Shown here piece by piece: positions 11,894 through 23,174 of a stretch of DNA of 60,000 nucleotides; position 1 is the stretch's first letter, and every line of letters begins with the position of its first letter. Position numbers and translations under genes: made by a program. This DNA is from Diphasiastrum complanatum (Eukaryota; Streptophyta; Lycopodiopsida; Lycopodiales; Lycopodiaceae). Location of the stretch: the NCBI GenBank assembly GCA_029204225.1, contig CM055095.1, positions 63,086,523 through 63,146,522 on the forward strand, in the 5' to 3' direction. Under the pieces are notes generated by a model that saw nothing but the letters and a program-made list of their open reading frames with translations, had not been told where the DNA came from and ran no database searches.

Positions 11894-12429
11894 TGTCATG
11901 TACTGCTAGTACATTAGTGCTTATCAATACATCTGAATATCCATTGTAAGCTTTGTAGGCCCAAAAGGAGCTATGAGCCTTAAGAACAAGGTGGTTCTCT
12001 CTTTAGGCCCTCCAAAGTAATTAATGAGGATAATAGGCCAACAAGGGCCCAATGTAGCCTAAATAGTACTTAACAAGGGATAACTATCCCTCAAGATAGT
12101 TAAGTTAAGTTAAGTAAGAGCATTTTCTATAACTAGGCAAGAGACATTATTTTGTGAATCTTTTGGCTCATTTGCAAGTGAGAGCTTCTAGCTTCCTTGT
12201 GAATGTGAGCCATAGGGATCTCCATTGCTAGGTCTCATGTGCCCTATCCAAATGAATCAATGATCCATTTCCATTGATTGTACTCTTCCTTCCATTGCTA
12301 ATGTGATTCCATTGTGATCTCCATGTTTCTAGCTTTCTATTGATATGCTATCTTGAATGCTATGTACTTTTCTTGCTTCTAGCTTTACTTCTTTTGTAAT
12401 TGCTATTTGTTTAGATTTGGCACATGACA
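11894..12429 (+). repeat. 3' LTR of element D
   Basis: It starts TGTCATGTACTG directly after the purine tract and ends GGCACATGACA, giving short inverted ends (TGTCATGT / ACATGACA). Length is 536 bp. No second copy is present because the 5' part of D was lost at the junction with element B, so no target duplication can be checked. Confidence 0.75.
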
Positions 12430-12523
12430 TACTGCCCTTGTTATAAGTATCATAAATAAATCCTTATTAGTTTAAAGACATGAAGCGTAAGTACTCTTAA
12501 TAAACTGTTATAAGAGCCATCAT

Positions 12524-13934
12524 TTAAAACATATCGTGAATATCCTCATGTATGCATAAATATGGCTTTCTATGTGATTTTGCAATAGCACAAGCCTCAC
12601 AAGGCTTGAAATCTTTGGAAAGTGATTTTGGAAGGGCAATAGCCTTCTCTTTCTTGACCATAGAAGACATAGACTTAAAGTTAGGATGCCCCAACCTTCT
12701 ATGCCACAACTCCTCCTTAGATAAAAAAGCAACTTCAGAAGAATTCTCATAAGAATTCAACTTGAAAATTGCACCATATCTAGATCCATTAGCTAGGACC
12801 TCATCATTTTTCTTGATAAAGCAAGTATTGGAATTGAACTTTACATCACAACCACTATCAAGCAACTTTCCAACACTAATCAAGCTCTTTGTAAGTTTAG
12901 GAATAAAAAGAACTTTGGAAAGTGCAAGAACTTTAGAAGAATCAAGTTTCAATGGAATGTTGCCAATTCCTTCAATTGAACACTCATGATCATTTGCAGT
13001 ATAAATAGATCTCTTAAGTCCTTTGTAAGGTACAATTGAGTCAAAAGACTTCTTTGAATAGCACATATGTGAAGAAGCTCCACTATATATGTACCAAGCT
13101 CCATCTTTCTTGAAAGGTGATTTAAAAAAACTTGACACCATGAGTGATCCTTCTCCATCACTTGCAACAAAATCTTCTTCAATCTCTTTGGAGAGATTTG
13201 ATTGCTGGAGTTGGTTTTTCTTCTTGAAGCAATTAGAGGCATAGTGCCCCTTCTTGCCACAAAAGAAACACTTTACTTTCTTCTTCTTGGTCTTTGAAGT
13301 CAAAGGATGAGATGAATTATCCTCTTTACCATCTTTGTCTCGATCCTTGGCTTTGTCTTTGTTTGATGCTTGAGAAAACTGGTTCTTACACCTTCCTTTA
13401 CGCTTGTCCTTGACAAAGAGGGCTTTGTCACTTCCAACATGCTCGAGTTTGTTCATCCTAGAAAGTTTATAACTTTGCCTAGCTTCTTCAGAGATGAGAA
13501 TTCCTTGGAGAGTTTCTAAATTGGGCAACTCCTCCTTAATGGCAAAAGATTGAACAAGATTATCATAGTCATCTTTCAAGCCATTTAGAATGACTTGTAC
13601 TAGCTCATCTTGGTTAATTGTAACATCAACACAAGAAAGCTCCCTATGAAGATCTTTTACTCTCAGAACATAGTTTGATGCACTCTCCTCACTTCTTTGA
13701 AAACTTTGGCTCATAATTTCATTAGATACATTCATATTAATGAAATGTAGAGCCATTCTAGCTCTCTTCATGTACTTTGGTATTTCAACTTGTGCTTGAG
13801 GCTCCTCCTCAATACCAAGCACAATGTCCATAACATCCTGGAGTATCAAAATAGACTCCATTCTAAACTTGCAAATTGATTAATTAGATACTTAGTCTTT
13901 CATTTGCTTCTAGAAGATATCCTCCTAGAGGTGC
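12524..13934 (-). pseudogene. Copia remnant E gag-protease-integrase, truncated
   Basis: This minus-strand copy is of the same family as B. The start (MAPLGGYLLEANERLS at about 13934) is followed by a stop and frameshift. From 13861 the frame is open through gag, zinc knuckle CFFCGKKGHYASNC, a protease with the altered motif YSGASSHM (D to Y at the catalytic position) and the pre-integrase LWHRRLGHPNFKS, ending at KSHRKP near 12560. Relative to B, about 44 gag residues are deleted in frame, between VSNEIM and SQSFQRS. Integrase core, RT and RNase H are absent. The changed catalytic Asp alone would inactivate the protease. Confidence 0.9.
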
Positions 13935-14624
13935 CATTATGTGAAGACTTCTTAGTTATTGGACAACAATATGTTTGAGCTTGTTCCAATCAGACTTAAT
14001 GTTGCTGCTCTCTTTCACTATAGGTATTTTCAAGGATGTGCTACCTTCCTATGTGAAAAACTTGCAACTGTATTTGAGATGGATCTCAAATATTCCACAA
14101 AACAAGATTATCTAGATCAGACACTCAAAATGGTTTAAGGCACTTTGACAAGGTGTTCAATTAACATCAAACTTAGTCTTGATTTACAGTTTCTTGTGTA
14201 GGATGCTCAAAACAATGGATTCAGAACAAAGCAAGGTTGAATCAAATCAAAAAGTGGTCACTCGGATTTTGGACCTCTCCCTATCCTCTTTAAGAGCTTA
14301 TAACTCTTGATAGACACATCAGATTGATTTGGTATCAATTTCTATGGAAAGTACACTTCATAAGCTTTCCATCAAGCTATAAGACCACTATCTTTGGATC
14401 AACTAGCAAGGAGATAGAAGGAATTGAAAATCTCTTATTTTCACATGTGCAGAATTTCAAAATTCCGTACTATCACTTTTTAGACCTGAAAATCCAGTTT
14501 CAATCCAATTTGATCCAAACACTCTTCACAAAAAGGTAAGAAAAAGTGTATAACTGTTTTTTTGCTTGAATTAGCTCTCAAATTCTTGTACAATCAGAGA
14601 TGTTAGCATGCAAAGCTCAATTTG

Positions 14625-14636
14625 GCTCTAATACCA
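14625..14636 (-). other. Primer-binding site of element E
   Basis: The minus strand reads TGGTATTAGAGC, one change from the initiator-Met consensus, next to the LTR end. The 690 bp between it and gag is noncoding leader related to that of B. Confidence 0.75.
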
Positions 14637-15426
14637 TGACAAAATTTCCAGAATTCACACGTGTGGAGATGATCCACAAGTATGATTGATCTTATTAAGC
14701 TTTATGACTATCACAATAATCTAATTCTAGATTGAATAGCAAGATCTAATACAAAACTTATGGCTTAACCACAATCTAGCATGCTAAGAATTAGAGAGTG
14801 ATAGCATTGAATTACAAATGAGCAAAAGTACAAGAATTTAGTGTATGAGCATTAGCCTCAACACGAGTTAGAGAGAAAAAGATAGAAATATTCAAGCAAA
14901 AATGGTGTAGATCCAAAATGGCATGGAATAGCTACAAAGCTTTGGTTCTTCATAAAAAATTATGAGAATAGTTACACATATTTATGGAGTTTGAGGTAGC
15001 TCGAGGTAGAACCACATCCATCCACCTTTCAATCACACTAAAGTGGAAACTAGAGTCTAAGTGACATTTGTCACATCTCATGCATATATCTCTACCTACT
15101 TTTACCAAGTGTCCTACTTCTAACTAGAATTGTACAAATCAGCATGCATGTGTCCATTTCACTTTGTGCATGCCTTGCATGTCACTATGGATCACTTACA
15201 ATAAATGCATGTGATATGCCACGAGTTTCTACAAGCATATTATTGTTATTTCTAAGTCTACAATCTATATGGAAGTTGTATTCAACCAACTAGATATGAC
15301 AAATCCATATAAATCAAGCTCTATCTAGGCCAAATTTGGCATTAACATTTATGAAACAACATACTTGCATAGTACACAGTTTGTAGCAAGCCTAAAGTCA
15401 AGATAGATTATTTTTCAATTTCAACA
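14637..15426 (-). repeat. 5' LTR of element E
   Basis: Read on the minus strand it begins TGTTGAAATTG and ends TTTTGTCA just before the PBS, 790 bp in length. A CACACGTGTG palindrome lies near the 3' end (about 14656-14665), as in the LTR of B. No matching 3' LTR is in the window. At the outer edge, R2-like element coding sequence begins immediately. Confidence 0.65.
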
Positions 15427-15940
15427 CTAGTGGCTTTATTCAACTCTTTCAGGTTTGCTCTTTTATCACCTTTGGTCACATTCCTTCTTCTGTTGCACAT
15501 CTTTTAGCTGAGTCTCATTTGATCGCCATGGCAAACCCTTTCCAGCATGCTCTCTAAAGCACCTTCGACGTTGCATCGAGCTCAGGTTCTTTCTTGTGCG
15601 GGTCTAGGTGCGGGGGCTTGGCTATCAGCTCGGCCTGTTATTCCTTCATTTTGGTTGTCTTCGGCCATCTTCACCACTACTCTTCGTCTTCTCTTGGGAC
15701 TACCTCATCCTTCAACCTTGGGTCTCTCCATGTGTGTTTGTGGTCAGCCTATTGATGCTCTTGTTATCCACCTCCTATGTTGTCCTTCTGGAAGTGAGCA
15801 CACAAATACGCATGATGTTGTCAGAGATGCAGCGGTCGCTATAGCCAGAGATGGAGGATTCCATGGCCTCAAAGAGCAGTCTCATGTCCTTCCTTCTACC
15901 ACGTCCCACTCATCTCGCAGGCGTGTTGACATTGTCCTCT
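15427..15940 (+). pseudogene. R2-like non-LTR element, partial copy 1 (C-terminal)
   Basis: The frame encodes a C-terminal segment: a region with LSARPVIPSFWLSSA and TTLRLLLGLPHPSTLGL, then a zinc-binding signature CVCGQPIDALVIHLLCC (CxC...H...C), then the start of a restriction-like endonuclease (RDAAVAIARDGGFH, KEQSHVLP, SRRRVDIVL). This order matches the C-terminus of site-specific or RLE-type non-LTR retrotransposons; assignment to that group is inference. The copy breaks off after VDIVL at about 15940 and no RT is present. Confidence 0.55.
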
Positions 15941-15944
15941 TCCT

Positions 15945-16185
15945 CCTTTTGAGCAACTCCTCACTTTCAGCTCAGATCAACTACAAGAGACCCTCTTGGA
16001 GCGCATGCACAAGCAAACCCTTTCCAGCATGCTCTTTGAGGCATCTTCGACGTTGCATCGAACTCAACTTTTTTCTTGTGCGCACCCAGATGCAAGGGCT
16101 TGGCTGTCAACTCAGCATGTTATTCTTTCATTTTGGTTGTCTTCGTCTATCTTCACCACTGCTCTTCGTCTTCTCTTGGAGCTAC
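15945..16185 (+). pseudogene. R2-like non-LTR element, copy 2, left segment
   Basis: This repeats the upstream part of copy 1 in the same orientation (ERMHKQTLSSM, then ALRLLLELP) with about 80-85% similarity by eye. It ends at the terminal inverted repeat of a DNA element and resumes at 20111. The direct repeat (15531-15717 compared with 16012-16185) points to two insertions of the same family or to a local duplication. Confidence 0.6.
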
Positions 16186-16220
16186 CATTAGAGGAGTTCC
16201 AAAATAAAAAAAGACCCTTT
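16186..16220 (+). repeat. Left terminal inverted repeat
   Basis: This is the left arm of the 35-bp inverted repeat described for the element at 16186-20110. Confidence 0.75.
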
Positions 16221-16559
16221 GTAAAGATACTTTTATTTTTTTCTCTAGTTTCGACCATCACCAAGCCCAATCAAAATGCCCAAATTTGAAATCTACGTAA
16301 CGTAGTTCAAATTAACTGAGAAATAAAAATACAATATAAAAAACTTTGAAATTTGTGTTCGAACAGCATAGACTTATTCCATTGGTTTCTTCTTCCTGCC
16401 CAACACGTGCTAATCTGCCCAACGTCAATACCTCAAGTTACATTTACTTAACTATGCTGGTTAGTATAATGAAATTTGCTAACCATACTAGTTACAATTA
16501 TAGAAATATAGTATGTACAGCTACTTAAAATATGGTGTACATATTAATTGTGAGTGGCA

Positions 16560-17733
16560 TTCACATTAGATTAAATGTAATACAAAAAATTGAAATTATG
16601 TATCATATCAGAGAGATTTTTGGCGCCCAAGCTTTGAAAATAGCAATGGCAAAGAAACTCAGATCTACAGTTGAGTCTATGATTCTTTACAATGAGAAAG
16701 ATGAAGCTAATAAGTGTAAGCCAACAAAATATACGAAGAATTCATGGGTGTTGCTACATCCATCATCAAAGGGCAATTTCCGACAGAAGAAAAGATCAAG
16801 AATGACATACAAATCTTATTGGAAAGCAAAAATTCTGGAGTTTCAGACTACTCTGGGAGGTCAATCGATATCAGAAGTTTTAGTACAACATGTATATATG
16901 CATTCAAAAATCAAAGTACATGATATCAATCCTCATGATCATCAAAAATGTAATTGTAAGTATATCAAAACATATGCACTCTACAGCAATCATAAGTGAT
17001 TTTCATTGTTAATGCTCTTCAGCTTATGATTTAAATGCTTCAGCATTGTTTTTTTCTTTCAGATTTATATCCATCATGCATAAGTGAATGGGAGCCAGCA
17101 CAATCACTTGCAGGAATATTGGACATGATTCACTCTAATGTTGGAAAGCTGCAATACAGAGGAAGAAGTCCAAAGGAACTTGCAGATTGTGGTATCTATT
17201 TTTATGAATCTTTATATATACCACAAACGGATGGAGGTTTTGGCAAGCTCGAAGCAATTCCATTGCCTAGTTTTCAGAGTGATGAGTGGCCTACTCCTGA
17301 CAATATTGTTTCTGAATCTTTGAGATGCAAGCTACTCATTGATATTAGAAATGCTATCAGATTTGAATCTACCTAACTCAAACTCGACCTTTTCTATAAG
17401 ACTATGTGCTCAATTCACATACCTTTATGTACAATAAAGTTTACAAATGGAAATAACATGGTCATGGCCCCAAAATTTGAAATAGGAATATATTATTTTA
17501 CTAATCTTCATAGTTTCGTACTTTTCCTATTAGTTTAGTTGTCGGATGATGAGGAAGTTTCTACTACTGATCCTCATATTGCATCATCCTCTGTTCAGTC
17601 ATCTATTAAGGATATCAGTCACTTCCTAATCGACACCCCTGATAAGGATAGTGACTTTATTGATGTAAATACTGATGTGCTCTGGGATTCTTTTATTGGC
17701 CAGAATACATCTGCTGATGAATTTGTAAAATAG
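16560..17733 (+). pseudogene. Coding-like exons of unknown identity (plus strand)
   Basis: Three open stretches look like exons. The first, ending near 16957, is basic (FRQKKRSRMTYKSYW) and stops at a GTAAGT donor. The second, about 17063-17376, follows a TTCTTTCAG acceptor (SEWEPAQSLAGILDMI, YRGRSPKELADCGIYFYES, SLRCKLLIDIRNAI). The third, about 17540-17733, is acidic (DDEEVSTTD). I do not recognise the protein. Good splice signals in a transposon interior argue for captured genomic gene sequence rather than a processed copy. It could equally be an element-borne gene of an unfamiliar family. Confidence 0.35.
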
Positions 17734-17864
17734 CAATCATATTATCAAGCTTCTTCCATACATCAACTTTTAGTACTCTACTTTTGCCATCTTTCTCGAA
17801 GTCCTGAGTGGCACAATAATATCTGTCCAGACTAAGTATTGAATATTAGAAGCCTTACCAGTAT

Positions 17865-19520
17865 GATTTGATAGCAATCGGCGTGCTTTTGCTCCTCCTA
17901 TGCTTGGCTTAGTTGGCATATTTTCAGTCTTTCTTGAAAGCTTTTCATCTTTTTGAATTTTGACATGTCCCTTACGAAGTTCTGCTTTTGATAACACATC
18001 TTCTAATCGAGAGATAGCTTCCTTTGCTGATGATGATGGCTTACTATTCCAAGAAAAAACTATATGAAGGTAAATGATCTTTTCTATTAATCTAACTTGG
18101 ATGAAGAGTGCAAACATGCACATTTTTCAAGGGGATAGGCCGCACAGGCTTCCAGTTTGGATCTCTACATTCTCTAGTAATTCTTGTACTCCTAGTAACA
18201 TCTTTTGCCATTTTCATGTAGTACAAACAAGGGTGTTTTGATGTTGCACCGTGAGAGACATTATACATACATTTCAAAATCACCTGCTAAGTGCCATTCA
18301 ACATTGAAGTTTCCAACTCTTGAAACATTGAGAAGTCCTCCATCCATATGGTCCTTGATGATCCTAGGATAAGATGTCCTTGAGAATATCCATGATAATA
18401 TATCATGATCCTCCTTCAGCACTTGTCCAATGAATTAATCAAGCTTAGTTAACAAAGAATTAATACTATTCAATGAATGTAATGTAATAATGAGGCTAGT
18501 TACCTGAAACGTTGCCAACCACCATATATCGTTTTCTGACTGGACACTAAATCTGAAATCTTCTTGGTCCTCTATTTGTGATAGTGCACCATTCATGAGA
18601 GTTATACTAACCCTCTCCATCTTTTGTCCTTTCACAATTTCTCACTCATCTAATTTAAGTACTATGATTATTTTGCCATTCACCTTTTCAAAGGTTATAT
18701 TATAGAATGTGACGATGTATCTTAGCAAGTAATTTAGATCACAAATAAGTTGTTTGATGAACTATAGGATATCGATCTTCCATCAGTTTCATACACCTCC
18801 TCAATATGAAATGGAGTTCTAGTGATCTTATGCATACCTATGTTTAATGTATCCCTCTCTTTCTTCAAGTGATATGTTCTTTAATATTCCGAGGAGCTAC
18901 TAATGCATATCTTAAAAAAAAACAGATAGTTAACAGAATATCACCATAGCTGAAATTAAATCCAAATGTCATTGAAAAACTTACAAAAATCAAAATAAAT
19001 TACTTCCAGCCTTCTTCTTTGCCAATTCCACATCCTTCAGTAATTGTAAGTTTTCAATACGAATGGATTGTAAGATTGATTGCATTTGCTCTAGTTCTGA
19101 TTTGATATTGATTGTTATCTTCTGTAATGATTCATTATGTTTTTTAAGTTGTTCATTTTTCCCTAACGTCTTTTGGAGATGACAATTTCTATTCTGACAA
19201 TAAGAGGATATCCGAATTAATTCACCTTTTAAAAAGTGAACTTTATTCATATAAAGTTATTTTCCATGGTTCTGCAATCTTTCACAATATCCTAGTAATC
19301 CACTATGCCCATTGCATATCCATGTAACTAAATGAGTTATTGAGGAGAATGTGGGATGTGTCAAACTGCTTGGATCTTGTGGATATAATGTTCCATCTAT
19401 CCACAAATCCAAGTTTTTCTTTCTTTCTGCCTTGTAACGAGAACGATCCTCAGCAGATATTTGAATTCCTTTGCCTCCTCTTCTCTACCAAGGTGCCAAA
19501 TCAGTAGGGATATCCACATG
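17865..19520 (-). pseudogene. Coding-like exons of unknown identity (minus strand)
   Basis: Several minus-strand stretches keep frame. About 19490-19270 reads ISAEDRSRYKAERKKNLDLW, then THLVTWICNGHSGLLGYCE. 19250-18990 is a coiled-coil stretch (KNEQLKKHNESLQK). About 18690-18510 carries FEKVNGKIIIVLKL and SQIEDQEDFRFSVQSENDIW, with one stop. About 18420-18290 carries KEDHDILSWIFSRTSYPRII and NVSRVGNFNVEWHLAG. 18283-18125 carries YYMKMAKDVTRSTRI and RDPNWKPVRPIPL. About 18060-17865 is a basic segment. GT and AG signals flank several. The product is not recognised. Confidence 0.35.
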
Positions 19521-19689
19521 TAGATGATACAATGTCGTCATCAGAAAAAACAATAGAGTAATCAGAGCATCAAAGTACTATGAACAGATTCTATGAAACA
19601 AAACAAAATACTCATCTTTGATTATAATATATACTCTGTATGATCAATCCAATCTCCATGCTTGTATGCTTGATTCAAATTTGGAAATG

Positions 19690-20075
19690 CTGCTCATTTT
19701 TTCATTCCAATAGGTAGTTGGCGCTCATATTTTCATTCCAATGTGAAGATGGCGTTCATAATTGGAGATGGCACCCATAATTTCATTCTCGTGGAAGGAA
19801 TGCATATGCAAACATTTTGCTATTTTTTCTGATTCGAATTTGGGGATGACGGTCATATTCTAGATCCAGTGAATATATTGCTCTTTTTGTAACCAATGGA
19901 GGAAATATTTTTGAATTTAGTCAAGTTATACTACGACCTATTTACAGTTCTTAACTGTGACTATAGACACTGTGGTTAGATCATTGGGGAGGTCTCGGGA
20001 GTGATGGGGGCAAGCAAATAAACAATATTGTTTTTTATATTTTGATATTTTTCTATATCCTACATGGCATTCCTT
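19690..20075. other. Inner flank of the TIR element
   Basis: This is noncoding. Between 19690 and 19790 there are three imperfect copies of a short block containing TGGCG, CATA and TTTCATTC, which look like subterminal repeats of the element. Confidence 0.4.
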
Positions 20076-20110
20076 AAAGGGTCTTTTTGATATTGAGAAC
20101 TCCTCTAATG
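20076..20110 (-). repeat. Right terminal inverted repeat
   Basis: This is the right arm of the 35-bp inverted repeat; its reverse complement begins CATTAGAGGAGTTC. Confidence 0.75.
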
Positions 20111-20990
20111 CTTATTCTTCGGCCTTGGGTCTCTCCATGTGTGTTTATGGTCAGCCTACTGAGACTCTTGCTATCCACCTCCTCCGTTGTAGCTATGCAT
20201 GATGTTGTCAGAGACGCAATGGCCGCTATAGCCAGAGATGGAGGATTCCATGTCCTCAAAGAGCAGTCTCAAATCCTTCTTTCTGTCGTGTCCCACTCTT
20301 CCCGCAGGCATGTTAACATTGTCCTCTCCCGGGATGGGCTTCGTACTTTGGCAGATGTTGCTGCTGCTGGTCCCACGCGTAGTGACCTACTGCCTCGCTC
20401 TGCCTTCACATCAGGAGAAACAGCACACATGGCAGCACAAGAGAAAAAAAAAAACTACTCCAACAGGCACCCTACTGATGCTTTCATTCCCCTGGCAATC
20501 GAGACTTACGACACCTTGCGTCGACACTTTGAAGAATTTCTTTGCATGTGTTCCCATTGGGCGGCGGAGTGTCAAGGTATTCCAGAATCTATTCTCGTGG
20601 CTTCTTTCAAACAATGTATTTCCATTGCCCTGCAACGTGCTCAGGCCCTATCAATCCTGCAACGCGCAATGGTGGCTAGGACTGCTACATCTCATCTCCC
20701 ATCATTAGCCGACTCACCACCTCTTCACTTTTCTAATTTGCTGCAGTCAGTTGCCAGACTCCCACTGCAGTCAATTGCTAGACTCCCGCTGACATCATCA
20801 TAGTTTTTGCACCCTTTTTTTTTTAATGCCAGGATCTGGATTAGTCTTAGTTTTAGCGCAAGCTTCGCTCTTGTTTGAGCTTACATTTGCTTAAGCTCCC
20901 CCTTCGGGTCCGGGGATGTATATATCTTTCTCATCAATGTACCTACTAATTTTTTCTATGAATAAATGCACCAGGGTGTTTCTTCTTCCT
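20111..20990 (+). pseudogene. R2-like non-LTR element, copy 2, right segment and 3' tail
   Basis: This continues copy 2 from position 16185. A deletion has removed part of the zinc-binding region (the frame runs from LLRLLLSTSSVV directly to MHDVVRDAMAAIARDGGFHV). The restriction-like endonuclease region follows (SRRHVNIVLSRDGLRTLADV), then AFIPLAIETYDTL and a C-terminal stretch to the stop at 20803. The 3' untranslated tail has a T run, GCTCCCCCTTCGGGTCCGGG near 20895, and AATAAA near 20961. It is inactive: no RT is present. Confidence 0.6.
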
Positions 20991-23174
20991 CTCATTGTTA
21001 GCATTATTCAAACATTGTTGGCATATTAGAAACTAGATAAATTTGGAGAGGTTTTTATTGTTAATGTAAACTCACATGAAAACTACTCTACTGCAATAAA
21101 TGTGCATAATATCCTATAAGCTTATTTGTTCATTTACTTTTAACATTAAATCATAATTTTGTTTGTTGTTTTCTTGTACATGTCTATCAGCTCTTTGAAG
21201 TTGCAGACTTGAATTTTTGAGAAAATGAAATCAAGACAAAAAAGGTATGGAAACAAGGCAAGAATCAATAGAAACAAACACAACTTGTCAGATTTTACAC
21301 AAACATCAATGATAGATGTATAGCACCATGTACTTCTACCGTGTGAAACCTGTAAAACCCTCTAAACAAAACAAAAACAAAACCAAAAAAAAATTGCTTG
21401 GAAATATAGCCAACTACAAAATGGCAAAACCAAGAAACCTTAAATAAGTGTTAACCAAGAAACTCAATATATATGTTAAAAAATCATGCAACTCTGTAAA
21501 TATTATTTCAATTATGTACAAATTAAATTTTATACGAATTTGAGGCTCTAAGAAGATCTATTGCATGCATTATCACAACAATTTTAGTATACAATTCTCT
21601 AGAAACACAACTTATCCAATAAACCATCAAACTTCCTAATAGATCAAGGTTTACACCAAAGATTTGACAACACTCTCATGTGGAAGAGATGGCACATGAA
21701 CCATTCCATCCGGCAAAACTCTCGAAGGAGAAGACCAGTTCTCACAAAATTCTTAAGAACGAAAAATGTACGATGGCTTACAATTTATCCCAACCTAAGC
21801 AAATTATAGTGGCTCAGAGGTGATCTTAACATTAACTAGGGCTTAACCAATTACAACAATTTAATGGTATCTATTGTCTTTTGAAAAAATCCACCCTAAC
21901 AAAGTGTACATGGGGCTCTCTCAACCCATATATTGAACTACTTCTGAAGGAGTACCACCACTAATTTAGTGCTATTGCTATCCATAACACTACTTATAGC
22001 AAGCACATGGCAGCATTACATAGAATGAGATTTGTATTGGCCTTTGCGAAATTTTCACGACACTACAAGTTAAGCAAGGCCTGATAAATATCCTCCCATG
22101 CTTCACCTTCCATACAAACTGTTGAATTTCACATGCATACTTTTCATTCTCACATATATGTGGTTGAGTAGTACCAAGATATTGGATACAATACATCCAA
22201 CTAGGTGATGTTCTAGATCGATACCACATTAATCTCTATCTTTATTCTTATTTTCACATCACTTCACATCATATGCAAGTAATGCATACACTAGGAAGAA
22301 TGACTTCTTTCTTGTTCGCAAGATGTGATAACAAATGCAACTAGTTGAGATTGTGTGATTCCTAAGCCTCATAACTAAAACCTACTTGGAAGGTGAATCA
22401 ATAAAACTACAAATTTAAATGATAATTGTCTTATTTGGTAGTTGCATGAAAAATATATTTAATTAGGTAGCACTAGCTTTATTTAGTGAAAATCCCGTCT
22501 AAAACATATATAAAATAATGAATGATGTACTTAAAACTGACAATGGTCAAGCCTTTTTCATATGATCATGTTATCTTGATCATTTGTAGCACATCAAGTG
22601 TTACGAGATAAAAATGAGAAGCAATCAATTAACCTCAAACAATTACACATCCTAGGGAATGGATGGGATGGCTTGATCCATAACAAGAATGCTATGTACA
22701 ATTCAATTTGGGAACTATTATCAAGCCAATAGTCTGTCATTTGACAAACTTACAAATCTTTGCATCCTGTACAACCTGCTTTAAATAGGTAAGTGCCATG
22801 GTATGTGATCAGTACTTTGGCAGTCTTTCAGGGACCTGAATGCCTTCAAACAGATTCTGAATAATAATCCACTAGCATTGAATGCTATCAGATCATGTGT
22901 CCCAAATGATCGAGAAAAATAAAGAAAATTTGCTATCTAACCATTATTCTAACAATCAAAGTACCATACATACTTTGGCCGCCATCTTCAGAGCTGAATT
23001 GTTAAACTTCAAGCGCCACTTTTGAAAACTTAGGCCTACAAACGAAGAAGACCTTGGCTTACTTTCTTGCATGTCAACTTGAAAAAATTGAAGCACGAAA
23101 ACTTTATTCTTCAAAGGTAACAACAGAGTGCCAGCCTTCAGCAACAGTATAGCCACACGCATATTATGTGTCAT
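20991..23174. other. Intergenic, no gene seen
   Basis: AT-rich sequence between the R2-like tail and the BBD stop codon. Open frames are short and without family motifs. The part nearest 23174 probably holds the BBD 3' UTR. Confidence 0.5.

Larger units (their letters stand above)
16186..20110. mobile_element. 3.9-kb TIR DNA element splitting the R2-like copy
   Basis: A 35-bp imperfect terminal inverted repeat occurs at 16186-16220 and 20076-20110 (CATTAGAGGAGTTC outermost, AAGACCCTTT innermost; about 29 of 35 positions match). Removing 16186-20110 re-joins the R2-like sequence without gain or loss (GAGCTAC then CTTATTC, aligning with copy 1), so the boundaries are firm and no target duplication is visible. 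The inside has intron-containing coding-like fragments on both strands, converging near 17750, and no recognised transposase. A non-autonomous or Pack-type element is likely; the superfamily is undetermined. Confidence 0.7.
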
